Shown here: positions 10,810 through 21,160 of the stretch, piece after piece | Position numbering within the stretch: the first letter of the stretch is position 1 | How the letters are laid out: every line of letters starts with the position of its first letter | Assembly (NCBI GenBank): GCA_022570795.1 | Contig: JAKUDP010000002.1 | Span: 2,666,001 to 2,730,000, forward strand | Source of the DNA: Sphaerulina vaccinii | Lineage: Eukaryota; Ascomycota; Dothideomycetes; Mycosphaerellales; Mycosphaerellaceae | Direction of reading: 5' to 3' | DNA: 64,000 nt | The notes under the pieces: model-generated | The model's input: the letters and a program-made list of their open reading frames with translations, nothing else | The model's database searches: none | Told to the model about the DNA's origin: nothing | Position numbers and translations under genes: made by a program

Positions 10810-11486
10810 ATAACTACAGGAATCGGTACGGAAATGACGAGAATCGCGCCAGAGATGATGAGTTGGAGATTGCTTGAGGCGCCGATGAGACATGAAGACC
10901 TCACCCACGTTCCTTGCACATAGCAAAGCTGATGGTAATCTTTGAATTGGTCAGGTAGTCAGTGGTAATAAGCCTGGAGTAGGAAAGAGTTGTTCGTGGC
11001 AATGGAATGATTCGAACCACTTTTGGGTCCTCTATTATTTCGTTCGTGCATCATGCTGCTCTGCTTGCCGTCGTCATCGGCCTTCGCCCTTCACTCGCGC
11101 CAATTCTCGATGATCTGCAGGCACACTTTGACCTATCATTGGGAGGCCTCTGATCTGCTTCGCGGGGCCAGCCACATCTTGCGACTTCTATGCAGGCCTG
11201 GCTGGGCGGACAACCGAGCTAGTGAACGCTGTTCGTCCATCAAGAGTCGTTCACATTCCATCGCGATTGGTAGATTTGCAGTGTCTTGGGTGAGCTGACT
11301 GTTGACGTCGGCTCCACTTGCATGCCATGAGGACTCTAGGCCCTCGTACGGGGACAATCGATCTTGTTTCTCAGCTCATAGCGAGGTCGAAGCTCGTGAG
11401 GTCGAAGCCAATAATGGCTGATGGACTCCAGTGATGGTGGCGCAACGAGAAAGATCCTCGCGCGAGTTGGACTTGAGACTGCCATT
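10810..11486. other. intergenic between convergent genes, no supported gene
   Basis: About 680 bases holding the 3' ends of the Ser-rich protein gene and PSF3. Small frames only; nothing recognised. Confidence 0.5.
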
Positions 11487-12148
11487 TCAATGCCTGTGCG
11501 AGTCGGTATCGAACCAGGCTTTTACTGCCCTGCTAGCGTCGTGCGCGGCGCGATAGACTGTGATGTATTAGCGAAGCTCATCAAGCAAGATATGGCAGCT
11601 TTGAGAAGGAACTCACTCAGACGCTCTGCCTCGTCGCATCCACTCAAAAACTCATCACTGCCTCCAGCTTGCTGTGTCTGCCGGCTGTTCTGCGCCTTGT
11701 CTGCAATCTCTAGTGATCGTTGCTTGAAAGACTACCATCGACATATCAGCATCAACAACTCTGCTCGGGAGAAGAATTGACTCACATCAACAAGCACAGT
11801 CCTGACCTCCGGTTCCTCAATAACATACAACATATTCTGTCCCAACCCATAAAAGAACTGCGCCTGAGCTCTTACATCCACGCTTTTAGGATCGGCACTC
11901 AATGCATTGACAACTCTCTTTCCCAGAGCGTTTGGCATATCCAGGTGGCATAGATCACTGCCAGCTGGTTGAGATGCTGCCAAGATCTCAGCGAGCCAGA
12001 GTGGTAGATCGATTTTCGTTTTCTTCTCGATTGCATTGCCATTGTTGAGACTGGCTGCTAGATGAGAGTCGAGGGCCATTTGAAAGGTTGTGGGAACCTT
12101 CTGGGAGTCGGCCAGGATCGCAGAGGGTGAGTAGTATGTTGCCGCCAT
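11487..12148 (-). CDS. PSF3: GINS complex subunit Psf3
   Basis: Three exons, 12148-11786, 11731-11617 and 11557-11487, with GTGAGT donors at both introns and GTAG/CACAG acceptors, encode 182 aa. GINS (Sld5-Psf1-Psf2-Psf3) is part of the CMG replicative helicase at forks. The N-terminus YYSPSAILADSQKVPTTFQ and the block KIDLPLWLAEILA are typical Psf3, as is LGKRVVNALSADPKSVDVRA. Exon 2 gives the helical SFKQRSLEIADKAQNS, and exon 3 ends AAHDASRAVKAWF, the usual Psf3 tail. Without the second intron the frame would run into an unrelated tail, so that intron is well supported. BLM10 is divergent at 846 bases. Confidence 0.9.
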
Positions 12149-12994
12149 TGTGTAGAGTTCTGACTAGCCCGATATTGGAGGTATATGGTAATAGTAGTTG
12201 AACCTTTGCCTTGTAAGGCCACCAAGAGACGCGTCTGGAACGCGTCGCTGACAGACAGAGTGGCACTTGGATGACGATGACGATCTTGATCAAGACTTCC
12301 AATTATGGAGTCTTGGATCCGCGTGATGAGCTGCCGGCGCGTCTCTGATGTGTTCGCCGATGTTCCTTGAGGAGATGTTGTGTCAGATGGAGGCGACTAG
12401 GAAGGCGGCAATCGGCTTGCGTGTATGTAGTTTGCCTGGAGCAGTAGACCACAATATCATTCGTATGCTCGTCCCAGCCTGATCGACGCAGTTCTTGTTT
12501 CCCCTTCCTTCCTCGTGCAGACTCTGTTACTCTGATATCTTTTCGAAGTAGAGGTTTCTGGTTGTCGTTGTCGTTGTCTGGGCAAGAAGCACTTCACTTG
12601 CCACAGTGGCTGAAGCTGGTGTTTGAGAGCGTGACACAAGCGACCTGCCTGCCTTTCTCACTTGTCACACACATCACTCAGCAGCACAGCACATCGATCT
12701 CCCAGCATCCGCTGCAGCAAGCCATTTCTTCACGAGCAGTATCATCATCAGGTCTAACTGGGAGTCTAGCTGTCGTGCCACCAAACATCGATCGCCTCAC
12801 CTCACGACCCGAGACACGGCTGTACCGAACTGGACTGCACCTCGCACCTTGGTCCTCCGTGTCGTGTGAGCTAGTCGCCGCCGAAACATCGAAACATCAC
12901 AAACACACATCTTCACCACATTCACATCGATCGACCAGCACCATCGGGCGCCTCTCATGCGCACCCGAGTCTCAGACTCGAACCATCACCAAAC
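12149..12994. promoter_or_regulatory. divergent intergenic region, PSF3 and BLM10
   Basis: 846 bases between the two start codons. The right 350 bases are pyrimidine- and CA-rich, as expected for a long BLM10 leader. Small frames occur (12562-13002) but have no motifs. No TATA box decides either start. Confidence 0.4.
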
Positions 12995-15900
12995 ATGGCT
13001 GAGGTAGGCGCTGCACAAGATCGCGTGTCAGAGCTGATCTCCGAGAGCCATCACCACTCTGGCCGCAATGGCAATGGTCTGTATGCATCCGGCGAAGACG
13101 ACTCGCGGGCTACATCACCGGGCGTGGGCATTCGCGCCAGCATCAAGAGCAGCGATGGCGAGGACATTGAGCGACTGGGCAGGACACGAGCGCGGGTGTT
13201 TCCCTACCAGAAGTACCTGCCGTACGAGACGGAGACGCGAGAACAGCAGGAGCAAGACTTGGACGAAATGCTCAAGCACCTTTACATTGCAGTCACTTCT
13301 GGGGACTTCGTGCCAGGCGCAGTGCATTGGACTAAAGAGATCCGAGGTTGGATGAGCTTGAAGTTCGATCTCACCAAGGAGCAGCGAATAAAGCTTGTCA
13401 AGCTCTATTACGAGCTGTCTCTAGCACCAGGCCTGGAGTATGGAGTCTCTGAGCGCTTCGCCAGCATGTTCATGGTGCTCACGAAGCGCAAGCACTACCT
13501 GCGGCCAGGGAAGGACCTCATACTGGACTGGCGGCCACTGTTCAAGGAGATCAAGGTGTTTGTGCTTCCTTCTGAGAGTAGCACCCAGAACACCTACAGT
13601 AGCAAGCGCAACATCCGGACGCTCACGAAGCTCTGCACATTCGCGCAGCTCTTCTTCGACCCCAGAGAGATACCAGCGATGTTGGAGGAGTTCCTACCCT
13701 ACTACAGCATGTCCTTCTCAGAGCAGGCTTTCGTGGTTTTCGGTTTGTTTAACCTGATGCTGCCTACTGCTGCGCCTCCTGCGGATGACCCGAAGCTACA
13801 ACCTCAATACTATCTGCCTACCTTTTTCCACCTGTGGTCCACGATCAATCGGTCTATGACTACAGACATGCGTATGCTCGACATCTTCTCCAGGCAAGCT
13901 AGAGACTGTCTGGGAGCAGAGCAGGTTCCCTTCGGAGCCAGTGGCATCTTCACTGAAGAGCAATCATCCATCATATTCACAGCCATTCTGAGATTATTAG
14001 AGATTCCGGTCGGCCAGGCTACCACTCCATACAGCCCAATCGTCGATCTCAGTGCCGGTGTGGGTATCTACCTCGACAGAGATCCCAGGAAACACCCGGT
14101 TTCACACAGTATTGCTAGATGGATTGTTATGTCTCTGTCACCACAGTGCCTAGAAGACGGCAACGACAAATCGGTATTGCACCGACTCGAGGCACTCATT
14201 CAAGGCATTGAGACATTTTTCCACCCATCGAACCAAGGCAGTTGGACTAAATCCCTAGCACAGCTCGTCTACTATCTCGCAGACTTCTTCGTTATGCGCT
14301 GGAACAGAGAACAGAGCGGCGAATATGAGATCCCGGAGAACCGCAAGCTCAACGAAGCTGTGAAGCGTCGCTTTGTACTCTGCCTGCGTGATGTGGTGTT
14401 CATGGGAATATATGCCAAGAGTGGAACGGCCATGAACTATTCGCTTAGCACACTTCAGAGCCTGGCTTTCCTTGAGCCGAATCTTGTTCTGCCCGGTGCC
14501 CTGCAACGCATATATCCTGCCATGCAAGGTCTGGTCGAAGTGCACAGAACGATTTCCTCGATCCGTGCGCTGCAGATGTTGAGCAAGATCATTGCCAGAA
14601 CGAAGGGTTATCGTTGTCATCTGACTACACTGCTCGGCCTGGCACTTCCAGGAGTGGACGCCAATGACTTGGACAAGACCATGCACAGCTTGGCTTTCAT
14701 CCAATCAGTCTGCTACAACATTCCGCTGCACGATCTTACAAAGGAGAGCAAGAAGGTCAACGGCGAGCTCAATGGAGATTTCGAGATGGTTGACAGTAGC
14801 ACTCTCATGGCTGATTCGCCTCCTTCCTCGGGGTCTGGTACAGGCATTGCAGTCGAGTGGGTCACTGGGGAAGTTGCACGCTTCGAGGAAGCCGGACCCC
14901 TTCTCGAAGTGGATTACTCCACTGAGCTCAGTGACGAAGACGAAGAAACGATCCTCAAGTCATCCACCGCAGGCTTTTCCGAGTTTCTTATCAGCTTATT
15001 GGGACGTGTCTTCACACTGTTGCAGAATCTGCCAGATGCGGCTCGGGTGAAGAGTGGCAGCCCTGAAGAGAACGTTGTGAACACTCTCCCTGCCACCTTC
15101 AGTCCGTTATTGGCCAGTCTTAGTCCCGAGCTGTATGACCTGGCACTGGAGCACATTGCTAGGTTCATCTCCAACCACGTCGTGCATCAAGCTCGCGATG
15201 CTATGGCATTCATATGCAATGCACTTGTCAAGATATCGCCCAAGAAAGCACTGCACAGGCTGCTACCAGACCTCATCTCGAGCATTCGGACAGAGATCAC
15301 CGAGAACGGCGCTGGCTCTACGCGCACAACTGGAAGCGAGATTTTACCTCGCGATCGTGCGCTTGTGTGGCATGTCTCCCTGCTCTCCATGTGTGTCGTA
15401 CATGTGGGCGGTGATGTGCTAGACTTCAAGGACGATTTGTTCGATATTGCTATGTTCATGCAGGACACTTGCAAGGGCATACCTCTTGTGCACGTTTCGA
15501 ACTTTGTCCACCACTTGCTGCTCAATCTGACGGTGACATACACTACCGACTTCGATCTGTTCGACAAAGCCGAGCTCGAACGAGGACTCTCGCCAAAGAG
15601 CTGGGGCAAGATTCCTGATCCTTCGGATATTGACATACAGTGGCATGTGCCGAGCCAGGAGGAACTTGAGTTTGCAGTACGCATATTCGAGGCTCAAGGA
15701 GGCCGTGCCCTCAAGGCACTCAACAGCTTGATTTCTGATACTGCGCCTGTCAAACGTGATGGCACTGGCAAAGACTGGTCCGACGAAGTCTCTCGGAATC
15801 TGGTGCTCCTGCGCCTGATCATAAGTGGCATGTCCCGACTGTTCCGCTCAGATGATGGTACTGTCACTCCGTATGTCTACGTCAACGCTAGTCCGGCGAG

Positions 15901-18900
15901 CACTGACGAGACCTTGACTCTGGAGGAAGCGATGCCAGACACCACTACGTACGATAATGGTACCGACCTCAGCGTGCCCGAGGATGAACAGGTTAAGCGC
16001 TCGTTTCAGTACCCGACCGGCTACCCTCTAGACGTGCACAGCACGCAGTATGAGACTGTACACAACATGCGGAAACTTGCTGGCGAGACCTTGCACAGGG
16101 TACATGAGTTTCTCCTGAAGAACCAAGAAGACGACGTGCCGTGTTTCAATGCGCTGTACACTGCATATCGCTCCTGGTTTGTGGACATCGGCATCGAGCG
16201 CTCTGCTCACGTACTTGACAGACTCACACGTCTGTTGAGTGCAGACATACATCCGTTCAAGTTTTCGGGAACGAGAAAGCAGTACCCGCGACCTTTACTT
16301 GCAAGACGAGCAAATCTTTATCACTTCCAACGCTTGCGATTCAATGAACACCCGCGCGCCGCATCAGATCTCGACAAGATCCTTCTTCTTGATTTGGCAT
16401 ATAGCAGTACCTCTGTCTACACGGATATACGTCGCACGGCGCAGTCAGCTGGCGAGCAGGCCATGAAGAGTATTGTCGGCGCAAAGCCATTGATCATTCC
16501 GCCGCTCCTCGATGCTCTCGAACGCGCGCTGAAGGCAGGTGATCACCCCAAGATCAAGGGAGCCGTGTTCACACTGCTCTTCGGCAGTCTCGCGAAGCCA
16601 ATTGCACGCAATTGGAACTATGCACCACGCATGATTCGCTTATTCATCCAGGTATCCGAAGCTGATAGGCCCAGTATCCAGAAGCTAGTTGGGCAAGCGA
16701 GCTTCACGATACAGGATATGACCAAGGCAATGGACCGCATGGTCATTCTAGACGAGGCGATTGTAGAATCCATATGGCCCGACGATCACAACTCTGCTAG
16801 CCTGACCGTCGCACGCACGATCGAGGACGCCAAAGCACTCATACCATCTAAGAGAGAGAAGGTGCAGCAGCGGCGTGCTATAGTCGAGAAGCGCAAATCC
16901 GAAATGGCGCGCGAGCTTATTGATAGCATACGAAGCAGCCATTGGAAGAAAGCGAGTAGGACAGCTGTTTTGGCCATAGGTCTAGACTATCGCTTCGAGA
17001 GCATTGCCTCCGATGACATGCTGGATCTCGTCGTCAAGGGAGTCATCGATCCTCATCCATCGTTGCGAACATTGTTCGGCACGAGTCTCAACGCGATATT
17101 CAGTCTGGCACAGACACGAGCGCTCGTCGGACACAGTTACGAGAAATACCTGCTCGACGAGCAGAAAGACCCAGATGAGGTATCAGTGCCAACCGAGCCT
17201 GATGATCCTACCTGGACACAGCGCTTTCTGGAGTCTTTCGCAAAGCCGAATGCCGAAGCATACATCGACTCCGATGCTCCTGGTTGGCTAGTCTGGCAGA
17301 AGACTATTCGTGGCTTCCGAACAGGAAAGAGCCAGCTCGAATACGACGCTACAGAACAGAAAGTCAGAGCAACTATGGGATCCTCCATCGACCGGCATTG
17401 GCTGTCCACGTATTTCGGCTACATGAAGCAAGAGCCACGCGACAACGCTGATAGGTTTCGCATGTCCTACTCCATGATCGTGGCATACGCTATGGACCTC
17501 ATGGCCGATGGTCTGACCAAGGCGACCTGGGAAGACTTCCAGGATCTCACGAAGGCAGTGTACGGCGATGGAAGCGACAAGCATCAGCATCGTGCCATGG
17601 CCGAGATCCTGGGAGCCATGCTTAGTAGCTCTGAGGACTTTGATCACGGCCTTAGGAAGGACATCTGGGACTTTGCATTCCCCATTGTGCGTGACGTCTT
17701 TACTGATGGTCTGACACCCGAGAATATTGGTTACTGGCAGACGTTTGTTACTCTCATCGTTGGAGGCAAGGACCCTCGTCGTGCCTGGCCGTTGGTGGAC
17801 TGGCTGGCTGGATTCCGTCTAGACATGCGCTCTAGTGCTGCGTTCAAGGAGAGCTCAAAGATCACGCTGTTGCAGCTCATCATTGGAGCCAATGGCTGGC
17901 ACTTTCGAATGCACCGCCCAATCATCGAGAACTTCTTGGAGCATTTGGATCATCCATACAAGAGCGTGAGAGAGGTTATGGGTAGTACCCTCGCCACAGT
18001 CTTCCGCACTCGTTACCACGAGTCTTACAAGAATGTACCGGAACTACTTGAGGCTCAAAAGGCTGCATCGTCCATCGGTAGCAGGCCCTACCAACCTACT
18101 GAAGAGTTCAGCAGTATCATCAAGAACGTCTTCGATCGTCTTGAGACGTGGCGCAAGGAACGTCCAGTAGGCACTCAAACGCCCACATCCTACACACAGG
18201 CAAGCAAGACCGTGCTATTATGGCTCGACAACGCGCTCGGTAACTACGACTCGACGACCTTGGTACCATTCTTCCCTGGCGCATTTATGGAACAGCTGCT
18301 GTACATGATGGATATCAAGGAGGACCCCGAGCTTCAAGCACTAGCATACCACGTCTTCCGACACTTGCCAAACATCCCGCACCGTCCAGGCGAGGACGTG
18401 CCGTTCGTTGCATCACTCATCAAGATCGCCAAGAGCTCTGTCGCCTGGCATCAACGTCTACGTGTCATGATCATCATCCAGATCATCTACTTCCGCAACC
18501 TCTTCCTCATGTCTGCCGAAGAGGGCGAGTCGCTCTTCCGATGCGTCCGGGATATGCTCCACGACGTCCAACTCGAAGTCCGACTGGGTGCCGCCGCAAC
18601 TCTAGGAGGCATGGTCCGCTGCTCGCCAGTTGCATACCGCACTAAGAAGATCGCCGAACTCAAGAAACACTTCACAAACCTTCTGATTAAGAATCCTCTG
18701 CCTAAGAAGCCCAGAGGCGGACAACAACAGGCTCTGGCCACACGCGCAGAGGGCACCAGTACCCCGACGCAAGAGCAGAACAAACTTGTTCTTACACGTC
18801 ATGCTGCTGTTCTTGGTCTTGGAGCTCTTGTTCAAGCTTTCCCGTATGTGTCTCCTCCGCCGGAGTGGTTACCTGAGGTACTTGCTACTCTTGCTGGACG

Positions 18901-19123
18901 CGCTAGTAGTGACCCGGGAATGGTCGGCAAGAGTGTCAAGACTGTTTTGAGTGATTTCAAGAAGACTAGGCAGGATACTTGGCATGTGGATGTTAAGGTG
19001 AGTTGCTTTTCGTACGTTCTGGCTTTTGTGAGATTTTGCTAACTTTTCTTGTGTCTTTAGGCTTTTAGTACCGAGCAACTTGATGATTTAGAGGGTGTTC
19101 TGTGGAAGAGCTACTTTGCTTAG
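12995..19123 (+). CDS. BLM10: proteasome activator BLM10/PA200
   Basis: Exon 1 is 12995-18997 (2001 codons without interruption). A 63-base intron (GTGAGT...TTTAG) precedes a last exon at 19061-19123, giving 2021 aa. BLM10/PA200 is a HEAT-repeat solenoid that caps the 20S proteasome in the nucleus and cytoplasm. Length, the opening region with YQKYLPYETETREQQEQDLD, and HEAT-like helical repeats to the end fit the family. The last exon ends in WKSYFA, so the final three residues (YFA) resemble the HbYX tail (YYA in yeast and human) that docks in the alpha-ring pockets. ATG 12995 is the first in-frame ATG after a long leader. If the intron is retained, the frame continues to a stop at 19042 and the docking tail is lost. 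Confidence 0.93.
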
Positions 19124-19556
19124 AGGTCCGCACGATACTTCTACGAGATGACGAGGAGGCACGAGAAAGATGTGGAATGAGGTAGGGATGATGGTATGAG
19201 CCAATGATCGCGTTTCTCGGTTTACTGTTGCTTTAGCGGCATTGCCTGGCGTCTATCGATCGGAACTGTATGTAGTGTGTAGGCATGGGCTCGGCGCTAG
19301 ACTGTGCTTCGCAATATACCACTTTGCATGCTTTACTTTGACCTCCTTGTTGCCGCAAGCACAGCATGTCTTCCAGTCGCCTCGCCAATGTGCAGTGTAC
19401 CTGAGGTCTGTACTGGTAGCCTTCAGCTCCCTGCTCGTGTCTCCAATCCGAGCACCAAGGGTCGCTGTGTACCTTCTGAGAATCTCGTAGCGTGGTGTGC
19501 AGATGCAGATGCAGAGCTGACTGGGATGCAGGCGAATCGTGTCAGCCTCCATTACA
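19124..19556. other. intergenic, no supported gene
   Basis: About 430 bases of 3' region between BLM10 and the convergent BTB locus. No motif or coding pattern recognised. Confidence 0.45.
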
Positions 19557-20460
19557 CTAATAATGGGCAGAGTGCGCGGCACATTCCCAGCATAAACTCC
19601 CCAGGTCACACCCGCCAAGACATGTGCGGTCCAGAGTCTTGCATTTCACGCATGCGACCGTGAGTTTGCCGCAATTCAACCCGCACATGTAACAGTGAGG
19701 CATGGGAGCAGACCACTCTGTGTTACAGGAATAAATCGCATCATCGTCGGCTTTTTCCTCTTGCTTTCGATTATCCGCGCTCAGAAGTTCAGTGTACTTC
19801 TTCGGCATCTGATATCGTCGTCGCGTGTCTGTTTACCAGGTCAGTACGTCCATCCACCAATGCATGAGCAAAAGTCTTCACCTGTGCCTGCTTTGTGGTG
19901 AAAAGTTTGCGCTTCATGCAATGCTTCCACGAAGCCTGGTGATGTTACCAGCGCGGCAAGCAGGTCGCTAGTGCCCTGGTCGTTTCCGTCCATTCGAGTG
20001 ACGACGTAGTCAGCTGCGAGCTTTCGCAGTGGGCATGACTCTACACTCTGCGTGAAGCAAGGAGCGAGGATCGCACCAGGTATTCCGTCTGTCTCCAAGT
20101 CAGATCCCTGCAGACGGCCATCATTGCACAGTCCTGCATTCTTTTCATTCCGTACTTGTCGGCAAATATCCACGTCTCTATGGATGACTCCAGTTGCTCG
20201 ATGAGGCCCTCGAAGTTCTTCTCGGGATCAACATTCGCGTAGATGAGCTCGTCGTGGAAGAGATAGTAGTAGAAGGATGTGAATGCGGTCGCCGTGTCCT
20301 CGGGTAAGTTTATGATGCCGGTCTTGCCCTCTTCGAATCGATCGTCTTTCAGTGCCTTTGCGAACCAGGCCGATTGATCGCAGAGGAGATCCTTCGGAAC
20401 AGTGAAGTCGGTCGTCTGCCCTTCAATGCCCACACGCACAAGAACTGTCGGCCCTTTCAT
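19557..20460 (-). pseudogene. BTB/POZ domain gene with disrupted frame
   Basis: From ATG 20460 the frame encodes a BTB/POZ fold: FTVPKDLLCDQSAWFAKAL, a LPED..FTSFYYYLF block, and WIFADKYGMKRMQDCAMMAV. Such domains dimerise or bind cullin 3. At about 20,125-20,100 the family-like sequence moves to the frame one base earlier (GIPGAILAPCFTQSVESCPL, then RKLAADYVV), while the original frame stops at 20041. No intron of normal size bridges the two without deleting conserved residues, although a 68-base intron with a poor GTCTGC donor is conceivable. A Cys-rich segment at 19808-19557 (CYMCGLNCGK, VKCKTLDRTC) follows and may be the last exon. I read this as a single-base frameshift; an assembly error is the alternative. 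Confidence 0.5.
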
Positions 20461-21160
20461 TTGCCTGCGTGATCTGTCGGCACGAAATGGAGTGGCGGAG
20501 ACGTGTCGAGTTGCTTACCTCAAGAAGTCCTCCATCTCTGTTTTGCGTGCCGCAAAAGGATGTCGCGAAGTGGAGTGGAAAAGAACAGAAGTCGAGGAAG
20601 CTCCAAGTCCAGACAAACATTTAGGCTAGGCACTAGCGCAACGGCGGCAAGAGCGATTTCTGGCTTCACTTCTTGTACAGAAAGAAGGATTCTCGCACAC
20701 TCTTCATCATTCACGTTCCTGTCTCTGTGTTATGATACACTTGTACAAAAAATGCTTGATAAGCCTATGAGTACTTCTCGCTTGCTGCAACGCGCTTTTC
20801 TAACACAAATGCCGCCCTCTGTTCCCATGCCCAAGACAAGCTCACGCGTCCCGGCAAGGCAGGCTCGCTCGCAGTCTATGCGCCTCATCTACAAGGATAA
20901 CAAGACTCCCTCTTGCCTCGCGCGGCGTCACAATGCAGCGCGCGACTTCAACCGGAGTGGCCATCCTCGCGCTTCTCCTCGGTCTCTGGTGGCAGGGATT
21001 CTGCTTGTGAATTGCCGGCCATGATGGACTCCTGATGAGGATCTGTCGGCGCTGGCAGTGTCTTGGCAAGGCCAATTGCACTCATCCACTTAGCGGGCTG
21101 TTTCCGAGCCTTCAGATAAGGTAGATTGATTCCAACTGTCCCTATGATGTGCTCGGACTC
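20461..21160. other. intergenic, no supported gene
   Basis: About 700 bases between the BTB locus promoter and the PSY2 stop. Open frames (20503-21024, 20520-20714) have no family features. Confidence 0.45.
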
